A stretch of 64,000 nucleotides of DNA from Theropithecus gelada (lineage: Eukaryota > Chordata > Mammalia > Primates > Cercopithecidae). Below, one piece after another: positions 1 to 11,169 of the stretch. The stretch spans positions 64,623,582 to 64,687,581 of the forward strand of contig NC_037668.1 in assembly GCF_003255815.1 (NCBI RefSeq). Reading direction: 5' to 3'. A program made the position numbers and the translations under genes. Under the pieces are notes generated by a model, which was given only the letters and a program-made list of their open reading frames with translations, was not told where the DNA came from and made no database searches. Every line of letters begins with the position of its first letter. The first letter of the stretch is position 1.

Positions 1-321
1 ATGGATGAAGCTGGAAACCATCATTCTCAGCAAACTATCGCAAGGAGAAAAAACCAAACACTACACGTTCTCACTCATAGGTGGGAATTGAACAATAAGA
101 ACACTTGGACACAGGAAGGGGAACATCACACACCAGGGCCTGTCATGGGGTGGGAGGACGGAGGAGGGATAGCATTAGGAGATATACCTAATGTAAATGA
201 CGAGTTAGTGGGTGCAGCACACCAACGTGGCACATGTGTACATACGTAACAAACCTGCACACTGTGCACATGTATCCTAGAACTTAAAGTATAATTTAAA
301 AAAAGAAAAAAAAAGAAAAGG
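1..321 (+). mobile_element. L1PA-type LINE-1, 3' end (cut by window edge)
   Basis: Sense-strand end of a primate L1. The ORF2 tail runs to a stop at 89-91. It is followed by the G-rich 3' UTR segment (about 130-175), the stretch ending in the AACTTAAAGTATAAT motif (about 280-296), and an A-rich tail (about 297-321) broken by G residues. The 5' part lies outside the window, so element length and target-site duplication cannot be judged. Little divergence from the young L1PA pattern suggests a primate-age insertion. Confidence 0.93.
2..91 (+). pseudogene. C-terminal tail of L1 ORF2 (partial)
   Basis: Reading in the frame starting at base 2 gives 29 codons that match the known C-terminus of L1 ORF2p (reverse transcriptase/endonuclease polyprotein). 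They end in the characteristic FSLIGGN followed by TGA at 89-91. No internal stop is present in this piece. ORF2p is the endonuclease/reverse transcriptase that copies L1 RNA at its target; only the extreme tail, beyond the cysteine-rich region, is seen here. Whether the rest of the element is full length cannot be told. The overlapping 82-codon frame starting at base 1 is a shadow of the same sequence. Confidence 0.85.
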
Positions 322-595
322 AATCTGCTATTGTCTCCAGCACCAGGGCAACCCACGTTCTTATAATCACTCCCACTTTTTGATCTCAAGAAAAGATATT
401 ATTAGCTCACCCTCTGATCAGGTAAGTAATTGAGTCTGTTGGGTTCTCCCGGGGAATTGGCATGAAAAGAAGTAACATGCCAAAGAAGTGACCCTCTAAT
501 ACTAGAATTTCAGACATCATAGAGTTACAAGGAGAAGCTCCTTTCTAAAGCTGAACAGACACCTCTCCCTTCCCCAGGTACTGCCTGAATTGCTA
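322..595. other. unique sequence, nothing recognised
   Basis: Single-copy-looking DNA just downstream of the L1 A-tail. I see no repeat family, exon or clear motif cluster. Confidence 0.5.
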
Positions 596-599
596 AGCA

Positions 600-1175
600 A
601 GGAAAACATACACAAATAAAGTGTCATGTCCTGACATTTGATAATTTAAATTGAGCGTCGAAGAGCATCTGCTTAATTACACATGGAGCTAAGTGTGAAC
701 ACTAAGAGGGAGGCTCCAGGGGAGACACAGACCCTCGTTCAAGAGCTCTAACAGCCTTGCAGCCCAGGGCATGCAGACAGTGAGATTTGTCTTCTGAGGT
801 TAAATTAAAGCCTGCGTTTCATTTTTGACGCAACCTAATTCTTCTCGTTTTCTCCATCTACCTCCAGAAACTGGGGCCTTAAGCGGAAAAGATGCATTGA
901 ATAGCAAATGCAATTCAACAAATATTATGACATGCTGTTCATCACGAGCCCTAAATATTTAACTGTTCGACTTTATGGGCTTTTCATTTTGTTTTATTTT
1001 CTTTTTTGCCGGATGTGATGAATTTAGCACTAACAGGCCCCGTGCCGAGGAACTGCCAGTGTCCTAGTTTGCAAAACGAACAAAGTGAATTTCGTTCAGG
1101 TGTTCTGTGACCTCCGTCATTCAGGCCACACTCTATGTCGCCTTATCTTGGCTCTGCCCAGCTGGCTTTCTAGAA
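600..1175. promoter_or_regulatory. candidate conserved non-coding element
   Basis: An AT-rich block with unusually many retained CpGs and no repeat signature. It contains several homeodomain-type TTAA/AATTA cores (for example CTTAATTACAC near 672) and a run from about 800 to 1170 with intact, low-redundancy sequence. Such blocks, standing out from decayed intergenic DNA, are typical of constrained enhancers. No conservation data are available here, so the call rests on composition and motif density only. Confidence 0.35.
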
Positions 1176-1245
1176 AAAAAATATAAAAGTAAGATAGAGG
1201 GAAAAAAGAGGGAAAAGGGAGGCAAGAACGAAGAGGGTCGGAAAG
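1176..1245. repeat. short A/G-rich tract
   Basis: An A-run followed by GA-rich sequence (AGGGAAAAAAGAGGG type). Low complexity, no gene signal. Confidence 0.6.
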
Positions 1246-2515
1246 CCTCTGTCGGCCAATTCATTTCTGTTTAATCCATCTCCGCGCTGCAGAAAGCTCC
1301 TTTGTGGTGGAGGAGACCAAAGGTCGGTAATAGATTTCAACAGGTTCCGAGAGGCTGTTGACTGCTTGGAGCTGAGTGGGAGAGTGTGAGGCTCCCCGAG
1401 AGGCAGGGGGAGAGAGATAATTGGAGACCCGGAGCCCCGGCTTGCCCTGTGGTTCCTGATTTCACAGATTTAAGAAGAAAAAGAGATTGTCTAGAATTCC
1501 GCCTCTGGAATTGTGTATGAGAGGGAAGGAGAGCAGAGGTGGGGGGCACCAGGCCATGACTGGCCCTCCCTGGAGCTGCTGTCACGTGACCACTTGTCCT
1601 GCTCAAAGAGAGTGGGCTGGGAGGGAGGTTAGGAAGCCTCTGAGCCAGGCCTGCTGGCTGGGAACTGCCTCTGGAGAGCTGGGAAGGCCCTTGGGTCATC
1701 TTTGAGGCTCCTTTGAGGTAGCTACTAACTTGGAAATGGGGTGAGGAGGGGAAGAGGTGAGTGGAGGCAGGGACTGGAGAGGTAGACACTGAATTAAATT
1801 TACCAGCTCTATTCTGCAAAATCCCTCTGAGTGTGCAAGGTAGCTGTAGCAAGAAAAGGAACTCCTACAGCCATGCTTTAGCCCACAGCTACCACACCCC
1901 AGATTTCTAGGCCTGAGGACACCATATTACCACTTTCACCTTTCATCGTGGCTGCCCAGGTGAACAAAGGATGGTGTGACCTGGTATACCAGATTGTCTG
2001 AATCAAAATGGCAATGGCAAGGGTTTGGGGTGGGGGCGGAAATTATGATGTCCTTAGCTTTGGAGTCATTCCCTGCCATGCAAAACCACTGTCTGCCAAC
2101 GCAGGGTTTAGAACAGCATTCTGCTTGCACGCGTGTAGGTTCAGTTTAATGGTACGTCATTCCAACAGTAGACTGAGCCAGGCCTGGCAATAAAGGGCCA
2201 ACTGGCCACACCTTTCCTTGCAACCCTCCCTGGTTTCCCATAATCCAAGAACCCAGCCTAGACTTCAGCATGACAAAAAATTCTCCCCAAACTTCTTCAG
2301 CCTCATTCTTTTATATTCTCTGCTTTGGTCATATCAGGCCCCTCTTTGTCCCCGATTATGCAGCAGGAAAATGCTCAGATAGAGGTAAGATCAGGATGTT
2401 CTCAAGGAAGGAGAACTAGGGGCATCTTAGTCAGCCTTGGGATACAGCCATCAAGGAACATGTCCTGGAGGAGATAGCACCTGTGCTGAACCCTAAAGAA
2501 TGGGTAATACACACA
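1246..2515. other. unique sequence, no gene seen
   Basis: GC-moderate DNA with open frames on both strands (for example 1337-1852 minus). None has biased codon use or a recognisable domain. No repeat family is recognised with confidence. Confidence 0.5.
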
Positions 2516-2519
2516 ATGA

Positions 2520-2785
2520 GAATGACTCATGTTTATTGAACATTTATTATATTCCAGGCGTATAATTAGCACTTTACCTATGTTATTTCATTTGATCTTA
2601 AAATCTTTCCTATGGGATAGGTACAATTATTCTCAGTTTCAATTTACAGATGAGGAAACTGAGTCATAGAGCAGTGAAGAAACCTTCCCAGGGTCACCTA
2701 GCTTGCAAGGGATGAAGCTGGGCTTCAGAGTCAGGCATTACAACATTCAAGGCCACACTCTAACCACTCTGCTAAACCCCATTGA
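2520..2785 (-). mobile_element. MIR SINE, near full length
   Basis: The plus strand reads as the reverse complement of MIR: TTTATTGAACATTTATTATA-like tail near 2530, the CAGATGAGGAAACTGAG core near 2648, the CCCAGGGTCACCTAGC segment, and the tRNA-derived end near 2740-2785 (CACTCTAACCACTCTGCTA). One of the best-preserved MIRs in the window. Confidence 0.88.
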
Positions 2786-2828
2786 GCTCTCAGCCTTTGA
2801 AGACGGAGACTCTATCTCCATCTTTGAA

Positions 2829-2847
2829 GGTGCTCATGATGAGCACC
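2829..2847. repeat. perfect 9-bp inverted repeat
   Basis: GGTGCTCAT and ATGAGCACC are exact reverse complements separated by one base. It lies just past the MIR. It could be a small hairpin or a palindromic binding site; chance is also possible. Confidence 0.6.
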
Positions 2848-3054
2848 AGGAGCACAGATTCACTCCTATATTCCTGGTACTCACCATGGATTCCAGCAGA
2901 GAGGCATCTGTGAACATTGTAGAATAAATGGGTGAAGGTACTGACGGAAGCATGAATAAATTTAGATATATTTTCAACCCCAATAGATCCTGGGGTTAAC
3001 AAGCACATAAGATTATAGTACACTGGTAAAAATCAAATGTGCTATTTATCCTAG

Positions 3055-3300
3055 AATGGTAATTCCCAAACCACATTGCACAGGACATGAATTCCTGGAA
3101 ATGTTAGGCACAAAGGGTATCCAGTATCATGTGGGTTTGAGAATCCCTGGGTTAAACAAAACTCAATAGCTTTCTTTATTTCAGGGATTTTCAAGTTTTT
3201 TCCTCAGTGGGATTTTCAAGTTTTTTCCTCAGTGGTGCCATTGGAGTGACCTCTCCTGGGGTCAGAGACCCAGCAAATAAAGTTTGGGAAACACCATATT
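3055..3300. mobile_element. possible MER/hAT-type DNA transposon remnant
   Basis: Contains phrases such as TTTGAGAATCCCTGGGTTAA and TTTGGGAAACACCA that resemble the ends of old non-autonomous DNA transposons. The family is not resolved. Confidence 0.3.
3184..3233. repeat. 25-bp tandem duplication
   Basis: Two identical adjacent 25-bp copies (3184-3208 and 3209-3233), each starting GGGATTTTCAAG. Zero mismatches suggests a recent duplication or an assembly or polymorphic site. Confidence 0.95.
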
Positions 3301-3331
3301 CGAGTCCCTGCCTTTGGAATTTTGGGGATGG

Positions 3332-3600
3332 TGTATTAGTTATTTATTGCTGCATAACAAATTGTTCCAAAACTTGGTGACTAAAAACAACAATAAACAT
3401 TATCTCACAAAGTTTCTTTATAAAATTAGAAATTCAGAAGCAACTTCGTTGGATGGCTCTGGTTTAAGGTCTTGCAGGAGCTGCAGTCAAGATGTCAGCC
3501 TAGGCTGCAGGCTTTTGAAAGCTTGGTTGCAGCTGGAGCATCCATTTCCAGTGGCAATTTGGTCTTTGTACTCTGTTCTCATCAGCTGCCTCTCTTGACC
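3332..3600 (-). mobile_element. ancient LTR, MLT1/MaLR-like, partial
   Basis: The plus strand opens with TATTAGTTATTTATTGCTGC and ATAACAAATT, the reverse complement of the 3' terminus of MaLR-type LTRs. It continues with the GCTGCAGTCAAGATGTCAGC segment. Antisense orientation; truncated before the 5' half. The exact subfamily is uncertain. Confidence 0.6.
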
Positions 3601-3624
3601 TCTTCAATCCCTTGACCTCGTGGA

Positions 3625-3750
3625 ATCGTAAATCCTAAGTGTCAGAGCTGGAAACCACCCAGCCCAAACTCTAATTTTTATAGATGAGAAAATGGAGGCC
3701 AATACAGGCAAAGGAAATGTCCAGCATCACCATGCCTTAGTTCTTATGCT
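3625..3750 (-). mobile_element. MIR3-type SINE fragment
   Basis: The GTCAGAGCTGGAAACCACCC and ATAGATGAGAAAATGGAGGC segments match the reverse complement of the MIR3 3' half. Confidence 0.55.
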
Positions 3751-4540
3751 CTTGTCCATCACACATGCTTGATGAGATGTGAATGTAAATCTAAGAGCCT
3801 GAAATTCCACATGGGGCATCACATCACTACCCAAAGCCTTGAACTGTCCACGGGCCTGACCACAATGGGCCAAGGTAGGTGGACTCCAGGCCAGGGATGG
3901 TGTGAGTGGTGCCACTGGAGTAAAGTATGGGGGAAATATTATGAAATGGGCTCCTTATAGCCCCATTTGGAATAGCACCATTTCCCTGAGTGACTTTGTC
4001 ACCACTATCCAAGGGAACAATAAGGACTAGGAGTTGTCTCCTTCAAAACCTGTATCTTGAGACCTACCCTTCTCTGCCAGCATGAGCTCAGCCAACAAAA
4101 CAGGCAGTGGAACTAGCTACCCTTTTGGGTAAGAAAGCTGAGTGTATGCTCCTGAGATACCTACTGACCCTATATCTCTGGCATAGCTTGGAGGTTCACA
4201 GCATAGTCTCAGGCACTATGTCCTTCTAGGTGCAGGGCCTGCCTTTCTGGTCACCATTGCAGCGGCTGATGGAGCCAAGCTCAGCAGAGTCTCCCCTTCA
4301 CTCAGTCAGTTGGAACTAGAAAGTATTTATCACAAGTCTTCATACTAGCAAGTTCTTTCTCTGTAAAGTATATTTGTCAAACTATTATAGGAGATCTGAG
4401 ATGACTCTTAATAAACGCAGGATAAACAGGGAAATTCAATAAGGAACAAGACTGACTAGAAGTAGAAACATCTGTCTGCCCTTCCTGCTGACATCAGCTC
4501 CCTCTCAGCCCAGCTCCCCCGGAGAGAGGCACAAGTGGGT
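3751..4540. other. unique sequence, nothing recognised
   Basis: No convincing repeat or exon. Includes modest AT-rich stretches near 4320-4440 of unknown origin. Confidence 0.45.
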
Positions 4541-4544
4541 CCTC

Positions 4545-4830
4545 ATCACTCCACAGGTCTCAGCCTAAACCCTGCCTCCTCAAAGAGCCTTCTCTGATCA
4601 CCTTCTCTGAGGTTTCATCACTCTGTTATTTATTCATCATTGTGAATCCTGTTTGTTTCCCTCCTCATCCTTAACACATTTTGTATTTATACATGTATTT
4701 ATTTACTTGTTTATTGTCTATATCCCCTAAAAGACTGCAAGTTTCATGAGGATATGGACAAGGACTGTTTTATTCCCCAGTCTGTATCGAGCGCCCAGCA
4801 CAATGCTGGCATTCAATAAATGATTGTTCT
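4545..4830 (+). mobile_element. L2 LINE, 3' end
   Basis: Shows the L2 3' pattern in order: CTCAAAGAGCCTTCTCTGAT, the T-rich segment around 4680, AAGACTGCAAGTTTCATGAG, the CGCCCAGCACAATGCTGGCA box and the final TTCAATAAATGATTG near 4813. Confidence 0.85.
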
Positions 4831-5900
4831 CGCCTCAGTACAAGAGTGTTTTTCTTTGCCATATGCCTGGGAGTGGAGACATCTGGAGGAGAGTCCATTT
4901 TCCTAATTTGGCATCAGGACCAGATGAGAGCTTCTCCAACCCACTCCCACAGAGCAGCGTGTGCAGCCCCTTCTGTCTGGGTCTCAATGCTGTGTCTCTG
5001 GCATCTGGTGAGGAGTCCTGTCTGCTCCCCAGCTGCCTGGCTGGGGCTGACTTTGTGACCCCTCTCTTGTCAGCCCCTGTTTCTCCAGAGGAAATTGTCC
5101 ACGACATTTTTCTCCTTTCTGGTCCTGGCTGGATCTTCCAGAGGACCCAGCTCTGCATCAACTCTTTAGCCAGGCCCTTCTGCCCTCCTCATCCTGTCCT
5201 GCCCACTGTCTGACCTGAAGCTTGCTGTGATGGCCTGGATTCATTACCCTCTCCCCTTCCTGTGTGAACTTGTTCTGTGGTTGTGGCTTCCTTGCGGGGC
5301 AACATCCCACAGATCTGCTGGCCTCTCGGCTTGTTCCTCCTTCCTTCTCTAGGGCAAGGCTGTGAATTCCGACGTTCACAATTTCCTGCTGATTGACCTT
5401 AACTCGAATTTGACTGATCTCAGTTGCCACATGACTTCATCCGATGCTTGTTTTAATTCTTATCATGCTGTAGAGCTTCCAGGTGTAGAAAGCTTGCCCT
5501 TGGTTTTGGTTAGTGCGAATCTCTAGAAACCCAGTGAATGCCACTCCCAAGCATGCAACAGCCACAGTCTGCTCTGGCCCCTTGGGACTTGGATGTGCCA
5601 CAGTCTCCTCTTAGACCGGAGTAGGAGGTGTAGGAAACACCGAGCACTTCCAAGGTCATCCTTCATTTCCTTGTTCATTGCTACCAGGGACACTGGGAGT
5701 TCTGCATCCTCTCCCTTCTGGGCTGAGAAGTCAGAGACCACAGAGGCAACACTCCCAGGGCCTTCCATTTCCAATGAAGGTTCCGCAGCCAAGATGACCA
5801 CTTTTACAGCCAGTGGCACGTCTTCTATTAAGAAGCTTCTTGGCTAAAATAAGATTGCTGTTATTTTCCAAACAGCCACTTGAAATCTGTCCACTCTATC
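4831..5900. other. non-repeat stretch, open on both strands, no gene called
   Basis: About 1 kb without a recognisable repeat. Frames of 98-129 codons occur on both strands (4824-5213 plus, 5523-5819 minus). Neither has a recognisable domain, and no splice or start context supports them. It could include an undiagnosed old LTR or pseudogene. Confidence 0.35.
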
Positions 5901-6850
5901 TCCTAAATGAACTTGATTTTCTTCTTCTTTCATTCTGTACATTTTTGAAGAGGATAGATAGGTAGTTACACCTGGTCGCTGTCACAAGTGTATCTGCAGT
6001 CAGTTCACCCCTGGAAACACCCTGAGGCCAGGTACTGCGTCTGTTTGCTTGCTGTAGTATCTCCAGCCCAGGGCCTGGCACATAAATCTATTTCAAATGC
6101 ACGTACTGGAATAATGGAGGGGGGAAGAGGTCATGGAGAACCCCAAGTCACTGCTAACGCTAATAACCAAAACATGCCGAAGAACAGATTTAGCGTGAAC
6201 TGATTCTGTTACAATTGCATCCAATATGTAGCACCACATTTACCATTCATTCTGCAGTCTGTCGCATTGTCTGTTTCTATCTGAGCTATCTTTTTTTGTG
6301 AATAGAGAACAAAGCCTACACTAACACGGCTTGTCACTGAGCAAGCTGAACTCTCTGCTTTCTAAACAGTCTGGCAGCCCGCACGGGCCAGGTGACTGAG
6401 CCCAGCAGCTTCAGAGCCTTGATTCTGTGCCCCCCACCCCTGCCATTCCCCACCTCTCTGCCAAGTGACTTCACTTTGCTGAAGGTGTCAAACCTCAGTT
6501 CACACGCATTACAGCAGAGTCACTCACGAAGGTGTTTTCATCAAGGTGCTCACCACTCCATGTGCTGCCTGAACTGACTGCTGATGGGGAGGGATGTTTT
6601 CATGCTGCCGGAGACACCAAGCAGACCTAATGATAACTATGTAGTTTCAAACTGTTGGCATCTTTTTAAATAGAGATGTTATCACTGATTAGTAATCAAT
6701 TTGATTCCCTGCCCCCACCACCACATCTGCTTTTCCTATTATTTTCCTTAGAATTATTTGTTTTCCTATGGTTTGCCTGCCAGCCAGTTAATCCACTCAC
6801 CAACAACAGAGTGACTAGATCATAATCAAAGGTACACTATCTCTAGTTGC
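5901..6850. promoter_or_regulatory. AT-rich block, possible conserved non-coding DNA
   Basis: Two sub-blocks (about 6190-6385 and 6620-6710) have AT-rich, non-repetitive sequence with homeodomain-like cores (TCACTGATTAGTAATCAATT near 6682). Evidence is compositional only. Confidence 0.25.
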
Positions 6851-7639
6851 TTTGGTTGGCTTGAGGCAGCAGAAGCCATTCATGTGTCTTACATACTTTT
6901 TTCCCAACATCACTTCCAAGTTCAAGGACAGCAGCAAGGTATGATAGAAAGCACACAGGGCTGAAAGTCAGATGCTGCTGTGTGACGGAGGTCATGTCCC
7001 TTCTCTGTCGCTTCAGCTGGGTAGACCAGGTAAGCCCTGGGTGTGTGGCAGGAACATCACTGCCCTCTCTTCGAGTTTCTGCTTTTCCCTAGAGGAAGGA
7101 AAACTTCCACTTGAGCATCTCGTCCTCCACCACCCCATCTTTATGCCCCACTGTCGGATGAGGAATTGTCAATTTGCATGGTCAGAGACCACTGGGCCAC
7201 ATTTACAGTGGGCAGGGATACTGTGTCTTAGAGGCCAGGGCCTGAGCAGTAAGGTCACCAGGGGCTGCCCTCCGCTCTCTCTTCCAGTGTCTCTTCTGTC
7301 TGAGGGTGAGTGAGTAGGTGGGACAGGTCTTCCCTGAGGTCCTGGTAGTATTGGATGGCATAGGGTGGTAAGGACGCAAGGCTCTTTCACTCTGGATTTT
7401 CTGGATGAGAGTCTGTATCCAATCTGTACAGCTGCCCCGACCTCCTGGGCCTCCCTCCCTCTGGCTGGCAGGCAGCTCGGATAGATGCCCAGTCCTTTCT
7501 GCCTGCCTACTCTCCTGCGTGCAGACTCCCATGACATTGCTCTCTCTTCCTGGTCACCAAGCACTTTTCTCAATCTCATCTTCTTCCTGATGCTAAACCT
7601 GCAGTTCTTTCTGCCTTAGTCATGGCGATCCTGTTTCAC
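6851..7639. other. unique sequence, no gene seen
   Basis: GC-rich DNA with overlapping frames on both strands (7169-7579 minus is the longest). No domain and no repeat recognised. Confidence 0.45.
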
Positions 7640-7850
7640 CTCCTTAAACGAAGAACTCTTCACCAGCTCAGGGGTCCACAAGGCTGTCCCCTCTGGTGGG
7701 ATGCTCTCATCTACTCTTCTTAGCTGACTCTTATCCCTCAGGTCTCAGCTCAGAATGTCACATCTTCAGATAAGCCTTCCACGACCTCCCAGTCCTCAGT
7801 ATTTTCCTTCATGGCTCTTGTTACACATTGTAATTAGACGTGAAAACTGC
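7640..7850 (+). mobile_element. L2 LINE fragment
   Basis: Matches the L2 segment containing GGTCTCAGCTCAGAATGTCA followed by AGATAAGCCTTCCACGACCT. Confidence 0.75.
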
Positions 7851-8364
7851 AAAGCAGGCAGATTTCTCCCAGTGCCACATTGCTGCGGCCTCACTTATCC
7901 CTGTACTAAGGTGCACGCACCTGCCAGACATGCTCACCCCCAAATGGACACACATTTAATGTGGGAAGATGGAGCAGAGGAGTTCAGCATACATCACCCA
8001 GCAAGATCATGCTAAATATCTCTTCGACATCTCTTTCCCCAAAGTTCCAACCCCAAGGCAACTGCCAGTTCTCTTCTCTTTCATCTCTTTAGCCTCCCTC
8101 CTCACTGGTGCCTACGCCCCCTTTTCTTCTCCTCCATATCGGGCACCTTTCCTTCCAGGCCTTGATTTCCATTTCCCTATCATATTTGGAGTAATTTAGC
8201 TCTTTCTTAATTCTTCCAATCTCTTCCTCCATATTTCCCACCAGCCAATCAAAGGATGTAAAAGGAGTGGGAGAGTAGCTAGTAACTCTATTCTATTACT
8301 GGCACTTAGGTATATTTGTTCAGCAACTGTTGCCACTACCATTTGTAAGTTTCATGACACTCAC
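7851..8364. other. unique sequence between L2 pieces
   Basis: Pyrimidine-rich around 8020-8180. May be a decayed or inserted segment splitting the L2. No gene seen. Confidence 0.4.
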
Positions 8365-8462
8365 ATGGCCTCATGAATGTTTTATTCACCACCGTACACC
8401 CAGCACCCAGTACAGTGCCTGACACATAGTAGGGGTTCAATAAATATTGGCAGAATAAATGC
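8365..8462 (+). mobile_element. L2 LINE, 3' terminus
   Basis: The phrase CAGTGCCTGACACATAGTAG followed by TTCAATAAATATTGG is the L2 end. It is probably the continuation of the L2 at 7640-7850. Confidence 0.85.
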
Positions 8463-8794
8463 ATATCATGGTTCTCTAAGGCAACTCATTTTTTAATTTC
8501 AATTTAAATGTCTGGGTCCCTGGATATGCAATCCTGGGTGCACATTTACCCAGGCAGAATGTCACCATAGACTGTAAACACATTCCCTGGCCTTCTTAAT
8601 ATCCAAATACAAGCATTAGCATCCAGAATTCTCCACCACAACTTAGATTACACTTGTCCCATTCAGGCAGGGAGTCCTCTGAATCTGGGATAACTGGGGT
8701 CCTATGGTGGCTCTGTATCTGGGAAAAACAACCTTCCCTTCTCCTCCCCTCCCCTATCTCTTCTCTCCGCCCTGCCCCCACACCCAGCAAAGAT

Positions 8795-9180
8795 GAGAAT
8801 GACTGACACAAGCATTAAAGATATGGAAACTTCCCTCCTGAATGATCTCACTAATGGTAAATTGATGGGATTGAATACATTCAAGTCGGAAATGATCCAA
8901 ATATATGCTAATGAAGCTGAATATGCATTATTTAGACTAAAACAAACTAACTGCGAGTCAGGAAATAAAGTAGGTGAATTATTAGTTTGGCAACTCAGAG
9001 AATCGGAAAACTCAAGCACCGTTCCAGAGACAGGCAGAGGCAGGCAGGAAAATGTGGTTAATGGATTCTAAACCAATTAACCGCAAATTGATGGTGCGCT
9101 TGAAGACTTGCCACCCCAACTCCCTCAGATTGCTTTCTGAAAATCTGAAAAGAAAACGCTGTTGCCATGCACTTTTCTTG
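8795..9180. promoter_or_regulatory. candidate conserved enhancer with POU/homeodomain-like sites
   Basis: AT-rich, non-repetitive block flanked by ordinary DNA. ATGCTAAT lies at 8905-8912 and ATGCATTA at 8923-8930, 18 bp start-to-start. Further TAAT/ATTA cores appear downstream (for example CCAATTAACCGC near 9074). ATGCTAAT is a variant of the POU octamer, by established motif knowledge. The enhancer role is inferred. The overlapping 92-codon frame (8793-9071) has no domain and is treated as incidental. Confidence 0.45.
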
Positions 9181-9804
9181 TCTTCTGTTCCTAAACGTGC
9201 TGTCCTGGATACTCGAGTCTCAGGGAAAACAGAAAACTACAAACAAATCCCAGAAACAGGGAATGGGGCTATTCTGGCCACAGGGGGAGATAAATAATGC
9301 AAAGAGGAACTTCCCACCCCTTCCTTGTCAAAGAGCATCATTCTCAGACTGAAGAGTAAAGTGAGCCTTGATGGGAGGAAACTGAAGCCTGAGATGGGTG
9401 AAGAAAATACAAAAACATGCTTTGCCGGTCCAAGCTGGAATTATCCCCGCATCCTGGAGGAATCCCAACCCAGGGCAAATCAGGGGACGGCAAGGGGGCT
9501 CACCAACGGGTTTCATGAGACGAAAGAGTCACTAGGAAGGGATGGAAAACAGAAGATGGCACAGTTTTCCAAAGGTGGAGTCTAGAAATCCCAAAGCATT
9601 TGATGATAATCAAAGAAAATTCTCAGGTTCAATTCTTAAAAGGTCACAGTTTGCCAGATCTTAGGAAAGAAAGGAGTGATGAGTTAGAGCCAGCAGGAGT
9701 TCGCCAGAAGCTAGATATTAGCTGAAAGGGCACCTCGGCTGGTGAATGCTGTCCTGATCTTGCTACAGAAAATAGCCCTGTCCGCCCTGCCCCTAACCCA
9801 CCCC
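9181..9804. other. unique sequence, nothing recognised
   Basis: No repeat or exon evidence. Confidence 0.45.
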
Positions 9805-10018
9805 ATTCTCATTCTCCAGCTTTATTTACTCTCTGGCTTTATTAGAGCAGTTAACACCATCCAGCACGCACACATGTACTTGTTTCGTACTTGTTTATTT
9901 TCCTGTCCTCCCACGGGGATGTAAGCTTCATGAGGACAGGGACTGTGTCTATTCTGTCCTCTGCCAAGTGAGTCTGGCATGGTAGGGGCTGTTAAGTGAA
10001 TGTGTGAACAAATGGAAT
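9805..10018 (+). mobile_element. L2 LINE, 3' end
   Basis: GGGGATGTAAGCTTCATGAG, then GACAGGGACTGTGTCTATTC, is the diagnostic L2 box. The terminal AATAAA segment is diverged. Confidence 0.8.
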
Positions 10019-11169
10019 GTCAGACTTTAACCTCATTTTTTTTTCTGACAGAACATTGGTATGAGAAGGTGAGGTAAGTTCAGTAGATCTGGGATTTTAG
10101 TAGAGCATTTGACTATCTCATGATGTTATTGTAGAAAAGATGAAGAATTGGGAGCTGGATACAAGATCAGGTCCGGGTGTAGGATCCTCTCCACCTACAG
10201 AGTGGATGATCACACCTGGGTGGTGAATGGACACGCAGTGGAGGATATCGGGCTGTCCTCTCCACCAGTTTTCATGTTGGCTTAGCTGAAGATTCAGAAG
10301 TCAGGGCCCTTCAAATTGGAGCATGTGACACAGCCAGAAGCACTGTGGAGCAGGATGGAAGACCCTCGGCAAGCAGGAACCATGCGCTAACTCTGAAAAG
10401 ATGACCTGTCCCTGGAGTAAATGGAATTCCCATCCTTGGAGCACGGAGTGGGATGGGGAGACGTAGCGTGGTGCCACCTCCTCGAGTGAACAACAAATCC
10501 GGTGTGAATCAGCTTCCTAGATGGCTAAGGACAGCCACCACGTTCATGGAAGTGGGGAAGTTGAGAAGGGAGAAAGCAAACTCTTGCTGTACTCTGCATG
10601 CAAGGATGGAACTGGACTCAGTTCTGAGGTCTAAAATTTGATGATGGAAGCTACAATCAGCCTGTGAGCTATTTCTCATTATACAATGACTATCTAAGAC
10701 ATCACAGATTTTCAGCCTGAGTCTACTGTGATTCAGTGAAACAGAAATTTCGGTGGAGAGAAACAACCCCAGAGATAAAGTCCTGTGCCTCACATCCCTA
10801 AATGATTAAGGGGAGAGAGATACAGCGGTGGAGCAGAGGTGACTAAGGTTTAGTTCCTGTCCTTGTGGAATTGACAATCTAGCTGAGGAAATAAGTAAGA
10901 CTCAAAAGAAAAATAAAAAGAAAATAAACGAACTCTTCAGAAACAGCCATTCCAATTGAGATCGCTTCAGGTTTATAATGAACAATCAAGTGTCCCATCA
11001 ATTCATAATAGTACAGGGACCTCTACATCCACGAATTAAGCCAGTAGGAGGAGAATACCCTTATGTAGTAAACCTGGAGGGCTCTCACATAAATGATGGT
11101 CAAACTGCATGGAGTGGTCTCTGCTGGACAGCTCAGCCTTCTGCTAACCTAATCTGCCAGTGTACATGC
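10019..11169. other. unique sequence, no gene seen
   Basis: No family recognised. Short frames only. Confidence 0.45.

Noticed and set aside
2520..2785. tRNA-like sequence at MIR ends
   Set aside because: MIRs have tRNA-derived 5' ends. No complete cloverleaf is present here or in other MIRs in the window.
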